64,000 nt of DNA from Novosphingobium sp. RL4 (GCF_035658495.1 NZ_CP141944.1:3250001-3314000); one strand, 5' to 3'. Positions 54,946-63,643 are shown, counted from the stretch's first letter. The notes: generated from the sequence alone by a model not told the origin. Translations and numbers: made by a program.

Positions 54946-55590
54946 TCAGGCCAGCAGCCCCCGCGCGCCGAGATCCGCGCGCAAGGCAGCCGCGTTCTGG
55001 AAGTGATGCACCTGCCAGCCAAGATCGCGGGCGGCGGCGATGTTGGCGGCATTGTCGTCGATGAACAGCATCGCGCCGGGCGCATGGCCGAACCGCCGCG
55101 CGGCGAGATCGAAGATGCGCGCATCGGGCTTCGCCAGCTTCTCGTCGCCCGAGACGACGATGTCGCCGAACAGGTCGAACAGGGGCTCCGACGCGCGGTA
55201 TTCCCGCCAGAACGGGCTGGCGAAGTTGGTGATGGCGAAAAGCGGCATCCCGCCGAACGCCAGTTCGCGCACGATCTCGTGACTGCCGGGCACGTTGCCG
55301 GGAATCGTTTCGAGGAAACGCGTGGCGTAAGCGTCGATCAGGGCATCGTGGCCGGGATACTCGGCCTTCCGTTCGGCAACCATCTCGGCGAGGTCGCGGC
55401 CGGCATCATGCTGGAAGTGCCACTCTTCGGTAACGACGTTCGCGCAGAACCAGTCGAGCCGTTCGGGCTCGCGAATCAGCTTGGCGAAGAGCAGGCGCAT
55501 GTCCCACTCGACGAGGACGCGCCCGACATCGAAGACGACCGCCTCTACGGCGGCGCCTTGGGCAGGATCGTTTACGTAGACTGCAGACAT
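54946..55590 (-). CDS. HAD-family hydrolase, YihX-like
   Basis: 214-residue HAD phosphatase with FDVGRVLVEW (nucleophile Asp21; the +2 residue is Gly as in YihX), ITNFASPFW, LAKPDARIFDLAARRFG (motif 3 Lys) and LFIDDNAANIAAARDLGW. YihX of E. coli acts on glucose 1-phosphate; the substrate here is not clear. The start ATG at 55590 lies just past a GC-rich hairpin, so its expression may be mostly a low read-through from rpmJ. Confidence 0.87.
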   Translation of the reverse strand: MSAVYVNDPAQGAAVEAVVFDVGRVLVEWDMRLLFAKLIREPERLDWFCANVVTEEWHFQHDAGRDLAEMVAERKAEYPGHDALIDAYATRFLETIPGNVPGSHEIVRELAFGGMPLFAITNFASPFWREYRASEPLFDLFGDIVVSGDEKLAKPDARIFDLAARRFGHAPGAMLFIDDNAANIAAARDLGWQVHHFQNAAALRADLGARGLLA

Positions 55591-55597
55591 GACAAGA

Positions 55598-55616
55598 CCC
55601 CCGCGAATGGCGGGGG
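55598..55616 (-). terminator. Hairpin between rpmJ and the HAD gene
   Basis: Perfect 7-base GC stem CCCCCGC/GCGGGGG with 5-base loop; outer ACATGA/TCATGT arms extend it over the HAD start codon. It is followed by TCTTGTC on the minus strand. It may end rpmJ transcription or modulate HAD translation. Confidence 0.45.
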
Positions 55617-55686
55617 CCTCATGTCACCGACGTAGTCGCCCGTCCGCCTTATGGTCCCCGCCGCGTGGCATGGACAGGCAGCCGAA

Positions 55687-55812
55687 TCAGCCCTGGCGGG
55701 CCTTGAAGCGACGGTTGGTCTTGTTGATGACGTAGGTACGGCCGCGACGGCGGATCACGCGGTTGTCCCGGTGACGACCCTTGAGCGACTTCAGGCTGTT
55801 GCGAATCTTCAT
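55687..55812 (-). CDS. rpmJ: 50S ribosomal protein L36
   Basis: 41-residue ribosomal protein, too short for ordinary ORF lists. The frame reads [17 protein letters not shown] then [20 protein letters not shown] and ARQG, which is the alphaproteobacterial L36 form lacking the zinc-binding Cys residues of the classic protein. It is highly basic. It stands alone downstream of a TTGACT-type promoter. Confidence 0.95.
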   Translation of the reverse strand: MKIRNSLKSLKGRHRDNRVIRRRGRTYVINKTNRRFKARQG

Positions 55813-55881
55813 GTCATGTCTCGTCTGCGTGGTCCGGCGGTTGTTCCAATAATGACTGGCCGCCCGAAAATTGAAGTGGCG

Positions 55882-55910
55882 CCGTTACGGGTGACGGCTT
55901 GCAAAGTCAA
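55882..55910 (-). promoter_or_regulatory. Promoter of rpmJ
   Basis: On the minus strand TTGACT (55905-55910), 17-base spacer, TAACGG (55882-55887), located 70 bases upstream of rpmJ. The -35 hexamer is good and the -10 is weak. Confidence 0.4.
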
Positions 55911-56045
55911 GCGCAAGAGCCCATTTCTCATGGCCTGACCCGCGCTTTTCCCGTTCATCTACGGGCAATCGCGAGGGCTCATAACTCAGGTTCGGGTGCG
56001 ACCCAACTGATTCTTAGCCAATCGATTCTTCGGACCCGGAACACC

Positions 56046-56792
56046 ATGCAGACGTTCAAAGCCGCGATTCTCGCCACCGGCATGGCCGCAGCCCTGCTGG
56101 CCGCACCCGCACTTCAGGCCCGTCCGGGCTGGGGTTCGCCGTGGGGCGGATATGGCCCCGGCTGGGGAGACGGTTGGGGCGATCCGCTGATGGGCGGTCC
56201 CATCGGTGCGCCGATCTCGTCGCGCAATCGCACGCAGGATTCGCGCGAAGGCCGCGTCGAAGTCAGCCGATTCGTCGCGCCCGGCCCCGAAGCCGCCGAA
56301 TTGGGCAAGGGAATCGTCGCGGTCGAATCCGATTCGGGCGAAGGCCAATGGGTCCCCGGCCCGGAGCGCGCCGCTTACGAGGCCGCCATCGTGGAGGCGC
56401 TGGTGGGTGCCGGATACGATACCCAGCACAAGGACGAAAGCGGTGGCCAGGTCGCCGAACTCAAGATCAGCCGCCAGGTGCTGACCCCGGCCGAGGAAAA
56501 GCGCAGCCCCGTCAGCGGCACCGCCGCGATGGGCGTCAGCAACCGCGGTTCGGCTTATGGCCTTGCCGTCAACGTGGACCTCACCAAGCCGCGTTCGGCG
56601 CTGATCGGCACCCGCCTCGACACGCGCATCGTCGACAAGGCGAGCGGCAAGGTGCTCTGGGAAGGCTATGCCACGATCGCCACCCGCGAAGGTGACGACA
56701 AGTGGCCCGACTACCGAATCGCCGGAAAGCTGGCGTCCGCCCTCTTCGATGGTTTTCCCAAGGCGGACCTCGTCGACAGCCCGGCAGACTGA
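56046..56792 (+). CDS. DUF4136-type periplasmic protein
   Basis: 248 residues with a cleavable signal peptide (FKAAILATGMAAALLAAPALQA), a Gly/Trp/Pro-rich stretch (GWGSPWGGYGPGWGDGWG) and a domain that matches the next gene: VEVSRFVAPGPEAAELGKG, EAAIVEALVGAGYDT, RSPVSGTAAMGVSNRGSAYGLAVNVDLTKP, TRIVDKASGKVLWEGYA, ALFDGFP. Function unknown. ATG at 56046; the longer open frame upstream overlaps the rpmJ promoter. Confidence 0.78.
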   Translation: MQTFKAAILATGMAAALLAAPALQARPGWGSPWGGYGPGWGDGWGDPLMGGPIGAPISSRNRTQDSREGRVEVSRFVAPGPEAAELGKGIVAVESDSGEGQWVPGPERAAYEAAIVEALVGAGYDTQHKDESGGQVAELKISRQVLTPAEEKRSPVSGTAAMGVSNRGSAYGLAVNVDLTKPRSALIGTRLDTRIVDKASGKVLWEGYATIATREGDDKWPDYRIAGKLASALFDGFPKADLVDSPAD

Positions 56793-56863
56793 CCGACCTT
56801 ATTCATGGCTCCGGCGTGCGATAAGGGTTATCGTATAGACACTTGCCCCCGGGAGAGCCTTGC

Positions 56864-57478
56864 ATGATCCGCACCAACCGCACCCTGACCGCAGCCTGCT
56901 TCCTCGCCGCGGCACTGACGCTTGGCGGGTGCGCCGCGCAGGTCGGCCCGGTCGAAGTGACCCGCTTCAGCGCCGCCGACGCACCCGGCCTCGGCAGCGG
57001 CGTGATTCGCGTCGATCCCGCCAACCCGCAGGACGCCTCCAGCCTCGAATTCCGCACTTATGCCGCCGCCGTCGCGCAGGAACTCGCAAAAGTCGGCTAT
57101 CGGCAGGCATTGCCGGGCGAGGCCGTCGCCAATCCGCAAGTCGCCGTGCTCTCCGTCGAACGGCGCAGCTACCAGCCGGGCCGCGAGCGCAGCCCGGTTT
57201 CCGTGGGCGTGGGCGGCAGCACCGGCTCCTACGGATCGGGCCTGGGGCTCGGCCTCGGCATCAACCTTGCCGGCAAGCCGCAGGAGCAGGTCGAGACGCG
57301 GATGCAGGTCATGATCAAGGACCGCCCCGGCGGCCGCACCATCTGGGAAGGCCGCGCCGCCTTCACCGTCGGCTCCAAGGCGCCCGTCGCCCAGACATCG
57401 CTGGGCGCCGCAAAAATGGCCGAAGCGCTGTTCAAGGGGTTTCCGGGCAAGTCGGGCGAAACTATCCTGGTGAAATGA
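56864..57478 (+). CDS. DUF4136 lipoprotein
   Basis: 204 residues. The leader [14 protein letters not shown] carries a lipobox (LGGC), so it is a lipoprotein. The domain is paralogous to the preceding gene: [87 protein letters not shown] at 56864 after GGGAGAGCC. Its TGA overlaps the M14 gene start (ATGA). Confidence 0.82.
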   Translation: MIRTNRTLTAACFLAAALTLGGCAAQVGPVEVTRFSAADAPGLGSGVIRVDPANPQDASSLEFRTYAAAVAQELAKVGYRQALPGEAVANPQVAVLSVERRSYQPGRERSPVSVGVGGSTGSYGSGLGLGLGINLAGKPQEQVETRMQVMIKDRPGGRTIWEGRAAFTVGSKAPVAQTSLGAAKMAEALFKGFPGKSGETILVK

Positions 57479-58632
57479 CCAGCATCCAGATCTCCTCCGC
57501 TTTCGATTCCGGCAACATCGAAGTCCTCTCCACCCAGGGCACCACGGCCCGCCTGAAGATCCGGCGCGATCACGAATCGGACTTCTTCCAGTGGTTCCAT
57601 TTCCGCGTCAGCGGCGCGCCCGGCCAGAGCATCGCCGGAGAGGAACTGACTCTCAAGATCACCGGCCTCAACGGCTCCGCCTACCCGATGGGCTGGCCCG
57701 GCTACCGCGCCTGCGCCTCGGAAGATCGCCAGTTCTGGGGCCGTACCGACACTTCGTGGAGCGCCAGCGAGGATGGCGGCACCCTGACCATCCGCCACAC
57801 GCCCGAAGGCGAACTGGCGTGGTTCGCCTATTTCGCGCCCTATTCGATGGAGCGCCACCACGACCTCGTCTCCTCGCTCGCCGGGCTTGAGGATGTCGAA
57901 TACCGCCTGCTCGGCACCACGCTCGACGGCCGTCCGCTCGATTGCCTCTCGATGGGCGAAGGTCTCTCGCAGGTCTGGCTCTATGCCCGCCAGCATCCCG
58001 GCGAATCGATGGCGGAATGGTGGATGGAAGGCGCGCTCGAAGTGCTGGCGGACCCCGCCGATTCGGTGGGCCGCGAACTGCGCAAGCGCTGCCGCTTCCA
58101 CGTCGTGCCCAACATGAACCCGGACGGCTCGGCGCGCGGCCACCTGCGCACCAATGCGGCCGGCGTGAACCTCAACCGCGAGTGGGCCACGCCCAGCCCC
58201 GAAAAGTCGCCCGAAGTGCTGGCCGTGCTGGCCGCCATGGACGAAACCGGCGTGGACTTCGCCATGGACATCCACGGCGACGAGGCCATTCCCGCGGTGT
58301 TCCTTGCCGGATTCGAAGGCATTCCCTCGCTCAAGCCCGAGCAGAAGGAAGGCTACGACCGGTACGCCTCGATCCTCGAACGCCGCACGCCGGACTTCCA
58401 GACGAAGCTCGGCTACTCGCTCGCCCAGCCGGGCAAGGGCAACCTCACGATGTCGACCAACCAGCTTGCCGAACGCTTCGGCGCGGTGTCGATGACACTG
58501 GAAATGCCTTTCAAGGACCACGACGAAGCCGCCGACCCGCGCCAGGGCTGGAGCCCGGAACGCTCGGCACAGCTCGGCAAGGATTGCATGGGCGCGCTGC
58601 TGGAGTGGTTCGTCGAGCGCGAAGGGAAGTAA
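57475..58632 (+). CDS. M14 carboxypeptidase, cytosolic carboxypeptidase-like
   Basis: 385-residue zinc metallopeptidase. An N-terminal beta-sandwich (about 1-125) is followed by the catalytic domain with zinc ligands His174 and Glu177 ([12 protein letters not shown]) and His277 (MDIHGDE), an Asn-Arg substrate pair in GVNLNREW and the general-base Glu353 in MTLEMPFKD. This domain order is that of the CCP/AGBL group, which in eukaryotes removes glutamates from tubulin tails; the bacterial substrates are not known. There is no signal peptide, so it is cytosolic, unlike its two upstream neighbours. Confidence 0.9.
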   Translation: MTSIQISSAFDSGNIEVLSTQGTTARLKIRRDHESDFFQWFHFRVSGAPGQSIAGEELTLKITGLNGSAYPMGWPGYRACASEDRQFWGRTDTSWSASEDGGTLTIRHTPEGELAWFAYFAPYSMERHHDLVSSLAGLEDVEYRLLGTTLDGRPLDCLSMGEGLSQVWLYARQHPGESMAEWWMEGALEVLADPADSVGRELRKRCRFHVVPNMNPDGSARGHLRTNAAGVNLNREWATPSPEKSPEVLAVLAAMDETGVDFAMDIHGDEAIPAVFLAGFEGIPSLKPEQKEGYDRYASILERRTPDFQTKLGYSLAQPGKGNLTMSTNQLAERFGAVSMTLEMPFKDHDEAADPRQGWSPERSAQLGKDCMGALLEWFVEREGK

Positions 58633-58648
58633 GGCGGCATGAGCGGAC

Positions 58649-58680
58649 GGCAGGGGCCGCGGCCCCTGCCTCCTGTTTTT
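58649..58680 (+). terminator. Intrinsic terminator after the M14 gene
   Basis: Perfect 22-base palindrome (58649-58670, two 11-base arms) followed by TCCTG and five Ts (58676-58680). It closes the DUF4136-M14 unit and faces the convergent gene at 58706. Confidence 0.8.
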
Positions 58681-58705
58681 GCGCTATCTGTTCACCGCCG
58701 GATAT

Positions 58706-59338
58706 TCAGATGCCCGCCCACTGTCGCAAGGCCTGCTTCACCGCCAGATTCTCGTCGTAGCTCCATCCCGGCGAGAACGAAGCGGCGGGAACTTCGCCCA
58801 GCACGCTCTGCAGAATCATCCAGCCGGACGCCCAGTCACCGCGTGTATCGTCGCAGACCGGGAAGGAATCCCAGTCCTTGGCGAGGCGGATCATCGAGCG
58901 TTGCTGCGCCATGGGCGCGTCGAGATCGCCGACCATGAAGGACGTGAACGGCAGCGGCTGGCGCGGACAGGCGCCGAAGCGGGACAAGCGGCGGTCGGCC
59001 CCGGGAAGGTCCATGTTCGGCGGATTGACGACGATCGCGCCGAGCACCGGGTTTTCCTTGCCCACGCTTTCGAACTCCACCCACCAGGCGAGCGCCAGCG
59101 CGGCGATATCGTCGGTCACGATCACGACCGGGCGGTCGGCACGGCGGACGGCGAGGTTGAGCTTGTTGACCCAGGTATTGCGGTGCGGTTCGTCCCAGAG
59201 GCCAAGCTCCAGCACGCGGCAATGTTCGCTCCACCGGGCCCAGCGGTTCATCCAGTGCCCTTCGGCAAGGGGAGCGCCGGGCACGAGGAGAATGAGGGGC
59301 ACATGGTCCTGCTCACTGGGATAGCGATAGTTTGTCAT
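58706..59338 (-). CDS. RBBP9/YdeN-fold protein lacking catalytic Ser and His
   Basis: 210-residue protein of the RBBP9/YdeN alpha/beta-hydrolase group by fold pattern: LILLVPGAPLAEGHWMNRW, PVVIVTDDIAALALAWW, GAIVVNPPN and FTSFMVGDLDAPM. The position of the catalytic Ser (HSLG in family members) holds Asp77 in TDDIAA, and the usual GH(I/V)N histidine is Asp in RGDWASGW. It is thus probably a non-hydrolytic homologue. ATG at 59338 with GGAG upstream. Confidence 0.72.
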   Translation of the reverse strand: MTNYRYPSEQDHVPLILLVPGAPLAEGHWMNRWARWSEHCRVLELGLWDEPHRNTWVNKLNLAVRRADRPVVIVTDDIAALALAWWVEFESVGKENPVLGAIVVNPPNMDLPGADRRLSRFGACPRQPLPFTSFMVGDLDAPMAQQRSMIRLAKDWDSFPVCDDTRGDWASGWMILQSVLGEVPAASFSPGWSYDENLAVKQALRQWAGI

Positions 59339-59402
59339 GGTGGTGCTCCAACGCTGTTGGGGATACCGCCGGTCGACTCTGTCTACGTCCCGACTGTCTG
59401 CG

Positions 59403-59430
59403 CACCATAACTCAACCGATTTGGTTGACA
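59403..59430 (-). promoter_or_regulatory. Promoter with inverted repeat before the RBBP9-like gene
   Basis: On the minus strand TTGTCA (59425-59430), 16-base spacer, TATGGT (59403-59408). The spacer contains the perfect inverted repeat TCAACC/GGTTGA (59411-59427), positioned as an operator. The regulator is unknown. Confidence 0.35.
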
Positions 59431-59519
59431 ATAAGATTCCGACGAAACGATGCCCTTCCACGTCACTCCGAAACGGACCAAGTGACGCGGCGCGGGCTGC
59501 CTGTTCGATCGGGCTTGTC

Positions 59520-59987
59520 TTACAGGAGGTTAGCCGGTCCGAAGGCGTGCGGCAGCAATTCCGACAAGCGCATTTCCAGCACGCCGTCCGGCCCATCGCA
59601 CCAGACCAGCGGATCGGTGCCGCCGATCTGCGCGATTTCGTTCAGGACCTGGCGGCAGCGGCCGCAGGGGGTGACAGTGTCACCCTGCCCTGCCGCGCCG
59701 GGCGCGCCGCCCGTCACCGCAACCGCTTCCAGCTTGCCCCCGTTGCGAAGGAACTCGCCCGAGGAGAGAATGGCGGAAACCGCCACCGTCTCGGCACAGA
59801 GCGAGAGCCCGTAGCTGGCGTTCTCGACATTGGCGCCGGTGACGACCGAGCCATCCGCCATGAGCAGCGCGGCGCCGACGTGGAACTTCGAATAAGGCGC
59901 ATAGGCGCGGCCGGCGGCCTCGCGCGCGGCCACGAGCAGGGCGTCGCGCTGTTCGGCGGCGAAAGACGGGGAAGATGCGGTGGTCAT
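59520..59987 (-). CDS. cdd: Cytidine deaminase
   Basis: 155-residue zinc enzyme of pyrimidine salvage. Motifs are YAPYSKFHVGAALL, the zinc/catalytic LCAETVAVSA (Cys and Glu) and PCGRCRQVLNEI, as in tetrameric Cdd. The ATG at 59987 overlaps the GH25 stop (ATGA), so it is coupled to that gene. Confidence 0.95.
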   Translation of the reverse strand: MTTASSPSFAAEQRDALLVAAREAAGRAYAPYSKFHVGAALLMADGSVVTGANVENASYGLSLCAETVAVSAILSSGEFLRNGGKLEAVAVTGGAPGAAGQGDTVTPCGRCRQVLNEIAQIGGTDPLVWCDGPDGVLEMRLSELLPHAFGPANLL

Positions 59988-60703
59988 GGCTGCACCACTA
60001 CCCAGCGGAGCCCGCCTTGCGCAATATCGTTCGAAAGCGAGCGGTTCGCAGTCCACAGCGACCATGGACGGCCGCCGTAATCCGGCAGGAAGCGATCGCG
60101 CGACAGCCAGAGGTTGCGATCCAGCTTGGCCGCGATCCGGTAGCGCGATTCGAACTGCTTGCTGACCTTGAGGATCACCGGCTTTCCCGCATGGGTCTCG
60201 ATCTGGTTGATGAAGGTCATCAGTTCGCTCTCGACCTTGGCGTCGGAAACGTTGGCAGGGCAACCGTCCGCCACGATATCGAGATCGATCACCGGCGGCA
60301 GCAATTGCGCATCGCGCGGAACCGTGGTCACGAAGTTGGCGGACTGCATTTCGGCAGGCTGGCACGGATCGTAGCGGTGGACCGCTCCCACCTGCAGCCC
60401 GGCCGCCTTGGCCGCCACGAAATTGGCGACGAAACGCGGGTCACGGGCAAAGGCGCTGACACTGGCGCTCGCGTCGATATAGGCGAAGTTCACGCCGATC
60501 GCCTTGAGCGACTTCCAGTTCACCTCGCCGTCGGAGGCACCGATCTCGACCCCCTGCATCGGATAGAGGCCGCGATCCGGTGTCCAGTGGCGAACGTGCC
60601 ACCAGCCCCAGGCGCCCGCCAGCATCGCCAGAAGCAGCAGAACCGCGGCGATTCGCCATACGATGCGCGCGCGCGCCTTTGCGGCCGAGCCTTTCCTTGC
60701 CAT
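59984..60703 (-). CDS. Glycoside hydrolase family 25-like protein with altered active site
   Basis: 239-residue protein with an N-terminal signal anchor (about 13-33, IVWRIAAVLLLLAMLAGAWGWW), so it faces the periplasm. The GH25 fold is suggested by PMQGVEIGASDGEVNWKSLKAIGVNFAYIDASAS, GLQVGAVHRYDPC, LPPVIDLDIVADGC and RDRFLPDYGGRPWSLWTAN. In active GH25 muramidases the first motif is GxDVS and the central one DLE; here they read GVEIG and DLD, a swap of Asp and Glu. Activity is therefore uncertain. It follows the UPF0262 gene by 10 bases. Confidence 0.75.
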   Translation of the reverse strand: MARKGSAAKARARIVWRIAAVLLLLAMLAGAWGWWHVRHWTPDRGLYPMQGVEIGASDGEVNWKSLKAIGVNFAYIDASASVSAFARDPRFVANFVAAKAAGLQVGAVHRYDPCQPAEMQSANFVTTVPRDAQLLPPVIDLDIVADGCPANVSDAKVESELMTFINQIETHAGKPVILKVSKQFESRYRIAAKLDRNLWLSRDRFLPDYGGRPWSLWTANRSLSNDIAQGGLRWVVVQP

Positions 60704-60713
60704 GCGAGCCCCC

Positions 60714-61196
60714 TCAGCCGCGAATATGCAGGACGCAGATCAGCGTGAAAAGCCTGCGTGCGGTGGGGTGGTCCGTCTCGACCTTGCCTTCGAGGCGTTC
60801 GAGCAGAAGTTCGGCGGCGGCATTGTGAATACCGCGCCGGGCCATGTCGATGGTCTCGATCTCCTGGGCCGAAGCCTTGCGAATCGCCTGATAGTAGCTT
60901 TCGCAGACCGCGAAGTACTCCCGCACGGGGCGGCGGAAGCGGGCAAGGCCCAGCACCATGGTTTCCAGCGCGCCGCCGGCCTCGTCCGCGATTTCGAGCG
61001 AGAGGCGCCCGTCGCGCACCGAAAGCCGCAGGCGATAAGGCCCTACGTGACCGGCTTCATAGGCGCGCAGGGGCTTGAAGACGTTGTCTTCGATCAGATC
61101 GAAGATGGCGATGCGCCGTTCCTGTTCGATATCGGCGTTGCGCCACAGAATGGTCGCCTCGTCGAGTTCGATATGGGAGATGCACGGATCGGACAT
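60714..61196 (-). CDS. UPF0262 family protein
   Basis: 160-residue uncharacterised protein conserved in alphaproteobacteria. Family stretches are HIELDEATILWRNADIEQERRIAIFDLIEDNVFKP, YRLRLSVRDGRLSLEIAD, RRPVREYFAVCESYYQAI and IETIDMARRGIHNAAAELLLERLEGKVETDHPTARRLFTLICVLH. ATG at 61196 with GAGGG upstream; it is the first gene of a UPF0262-GH25-cdd operon. Confidence 0.9.
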   Translation of the reverse strand: MSDPCISHIELDEATILWRNADIEQERRIAIFDLIEDNVFKPLRAYEAGHVGPYRLRLSVRDGRLSLEIADEAGGALETMVLGLARFRRPVREYFAVCESYYQAIRKASAQEIETIDMARRGIHNAAAELLLERLEGKVETDHPTARRLFTLICVLHIRG

Positions 61197-61328
61197 GATC
61201 CCTCGCCCTTTACGCGCTTGCAGCATGGGGTCGCAAGCCCAACGCTCACCATTCACACCCTGTGGAATAATATCGCTCACCTGTTCGCTTGCTGGCGGGG
61301 GGCGAGATGAGGCATTGTCGGCCCCCTC

Positions 61329-62840
61329 ATGTCACAACCTGCCGCCATTGCGCTCGCCCCCGAGGCCGAAGCCCGTACCCTCCCCGCCAACGTCGAGGCC
61401 GAGGCCGCGTTCCTTGGCGCCGTGCTGATCGACAACCGGGTGATCGAGGAACTGCAGACGCAGCTCACCCCGATCCACTTCTTCGAGCCCGTGCACGCGC
61501 GAATCTACGAGCGTATCCTCCAGTTGCTCGATCGCAAGGCGGTGGTCACGCCGGTGACGCTGCGCCCCTATTTCGAATCGGATGAAGCGCTCAAGGCGCT
61601 GGGCGGCGTATCCTACCTTGCCCGCCTGACGGCCGACGGACAGGGCCTGCTCGCCCCGCGCGAACTGGCGGACCAGATCTACGATCTCGCCCTGCTGCGC
61701 GAACTGATCTCGGTGGGCCGCAACCTCGTCGCCGAGGCGATGGATACTTCCGAATCGGTGGAGCCGATGGAGCAGGTGGAGCGGGCCGAAGCCGCGCTCT
61801 ACAAGGTGGCCGAAGGCGCCGCGACCGCGAACGAGGCGAAGAGCTTCGCCGCCGCCACCCGCACCGCGATCGGCGCGATCGAGAAGGCCTTCAATTCCGG
61901 CGGTCACATCTCCGGCAAGACCACGGGCCTCAATTCGGTCAACGGCAAGATCGGCGGCCTGCACGATTCCGACCTTATCATCCTTGCCGGCCGTCCCGGC
62001 ATGGGCAAGACCTCGCTCGTCACCAACATCGCGTTCAATGCCTCCGACCGGCTCCAGCGCGACCTGGCGGACGGTATCCCGGTAGAAAAGTCGGTGGGCG
62101 CGGCAACGGCGTTCTTCAGCCTCGAAATGAGCGCGGACCAGCTGGCCACGCGTATCCTTGCCGAGCAGTCGGGCATCAGCTCCGAAGCGCTGCGCATGGG
62201 CAAGATCAGCCGCGAGGACTTCCAGCAGCTCTCCTTCGCCTCGCAGCGGCTGGCCGAACTGCCGCTCTATATCGACGATACGCCGGGCCTCACCATCGCC
62301 GGCCTGCGCACACGTGCCCGCCGCCTGAAGCGCCGCCACAACATCGGCCTCGTCATCATCGACTATCTGCAGCTGCTGCAGGGCTCCGGCCGCGCCAACG
62401 ACAACCGCGTGAACGAAATCTCGGAAATCTCGCGCGGCCTCAAGACGCTCGCCAAGGAACTGCACGTTCCGGTGATCGCCCTCTCGCAGCTTTCCCGTGC
62501 GGTGGAATCGCGCGAGGACAAGCGCCCGATGCTTTCCGACCTTCGCGAATCGGGCTCGATCGAGCAGGACGCGGACATGGTCTGGTTCGTGTTCCGCGAG
62601 GATTACTACGCCAAGGGCGTCGAGCCGCGCGAGCCCGGCGACAACGATCCGCCGGACGTTCACGCCAAGTGGAACGAATGGCGCGAGCATATGGAACGGA
62701 TCACCGGCCTTTCCGAACTGATCATCGCCAAGCAGCGTCACGGTGCCACCGGCAAGGTGCGCCTGCGCTTCGAAGCACGGATCACGAAGTTCTCCGACCT
62801 TGCCGACGACGACATGCGCGCGGCCTTCGAAAGCGACTGA
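61329..62840 (+). CDS. dnaB: Replicative DNA helicase DnaB
   Basis: Hexameric 5'-3' helicase at the replication fork. The 503 residues have the N-terminal domain (LPANVEAEAAFLGAVLIDN), linker helix, and RecA-like core with Walker A GRPGMGKTS at 221-229, FFSLEMSADQLATRILAEQ, VIIDYLQLLQGSG (Walker B), ALSQLSRAVESREDKRPMLSDLRESGSIEQDAD and the C-terminal IIAKQRHGATGKVRLRF arginine finger region. It is divergent from the UPF0262 gene across 132 bases. Confidence 0.98.
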   Translation: MSQPAAIALAPEAEARTLPANVEAEAAFLGAVLIDNRVIEELQTQLTPIHFFEPVHARIYERILQLLDRKAVVTPVTLRPYFESDEALKALGGVSYLARLTADGQGLLAPRELADQIYDLALLRELISVGRNLVAEAMDTSESVEPMEQVERAEAALYKVAEGAATANEAKSFAAATRTAIGAIEKAFNSGGHISGKTTGLNSVNGKIGGLHDSDLIILAGRPGMGKTSLVTNIAFNASDRLQRDLADGIPVEKSVGAATAFFSLEMSADQLATRILAEQSGISSEALRMGKISREDFQQLSFASQRLAELPLYIDDTPGLTIAGLRTRARRLKRRHNIGLVIIDYLQLLQGSGRANDNRVNEISEISRGLKTLAKELHVPVIALSQLSRAVESREDKRPMLSDLRESGSIEQDADMVWFVFREDYYAKGVEPREPGDNDPPDVHAKWNEWREHMERITGLSELIIAKQRHGATGKVRLRFEARITKFSDLADDDMRAAFESD

Positions 62841-62871
62841 TCTTCCCGAGAGGAATGCCGAAAAGGACAAA

Positions 62872-63612
62872 ATGAGCGACCGGAAAGTCCTGCTTCTCGC
62901 CGGGGGCAGCGGATCGATCGGCAGCGCCATCGCCCGCCAGGCGCTGGCTCATGGCTGGAAGGTCGCTCTCCACGGCCGCACGCCCGAAAAGGTCGAGGCG
63001 CTCGTGACCGGGCTGTCCTACCTCGGTTCCATCGATGGCTTCATCGCCGACGTATGGGAAGAGGATGCGGCCGAAACCCTGATCGCCGAAGTGGGCGAGC
63101 AATATGGCCGGATCGACGCGGTGATCGACTGTGTTTCGACCGGCCCGCTCGGCATCACCGGGCTGCTGCCGGAGACCGCGCCCGAAACCTTCGGGGATTT
63201 CCTCAATGTCTCGGTCGGCTGGGTGGAGCGGCTCGCGCTGGCCAGCTATGGATTTCTCGCCACGCAGGGCGGCACGTTCCTCGCCCTCGTCTCCGACGCC
63301 GGGATCTACGCCGCCGCGCGCCAGAGCCTGATCGGCGCGGCGCGGGCCGGCACCATCGGATTCATCCGCAATTTCGCAATGGAAGCCGCGCGCGACGGCA
63401 TCCGCGCCCATGCGCTCTCAACCAGCTTCGTGGAAGGCAGCGAAAGCGCCATCCGCATGGGTTCGGAACGCATGGCCCGCGCCGCGCGCAAGGCCGGCCT
63501 GGGGCTGCCGACCGCGGACGACGTTGCCCCGCTCGCCCTGTTCCTCTGTTCGGACGGTGCGGCGAAGATCACCGGACAGGTCATCAGCGTGAACGGCGGA
63601 CTGAACGCCTGA
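62872..63612 (+). CDS. SDR-fold protein lacking catalytic Tyr and Lys
   Basis: 246-residue Rossmann protein of the short-chain dehydrogenase superfamily. The cofactor loop is LAGGSGSIGSAIARQA; the C-terminal GLPTADDVAPLALFLCSDGAAKITGQVISVNGG is SDR-like. The NNAG motif is replaced by DCVST, and aligning SDAG...GAARAGTIGF with the usual YxxxK stretch puts Ile154 at the Tyr position and Arg158 at the Lys position. So it is a non-standard or non-catalytic member. It follows dnaB by 31 bases with a GAGAGG site. Confidence 0.8.
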   Translation: MSDRKVLLLAGGSGSIGSAIARQALAHGWKVALHGRTPEKVEALVTGLSYLGSIDGFIADVWEEDAAETLIAEVGEQYGRIDAVIDCVSTGPLGITGLLPETAPETFGDFLNVSVGWVERLALASYGFLATQGGTFLALVSDAGIYAAARQSLIGAARAGTIGFIRNFAMEAARDGIRAHALSTSFVEGSESAIRMGSERMARAARKAGLGLPTADDVAPLALFLCSDGAAKITGQVISVNGGLNA

Positions 63613-63643
63613 AACACCGCCCGCGCGCGTTCACCCGCGCGCT

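Noticed and set aside
54759-55064. 101-codon plus-strand frame beginning METDLPSGYAASAKEKLLRELAE
   Set aside because: The first third looks protein-like, but it runs into the antisense of the HAD gene, becomes Arg/Pro-rich and has no clear ribosome site.
61269-61281. DnaA-box-like TATTCCACA (minus strand) upstream of dnaB
   Set aside because: Only 7 of 9 positions match the consensus, which is expected often by chance.
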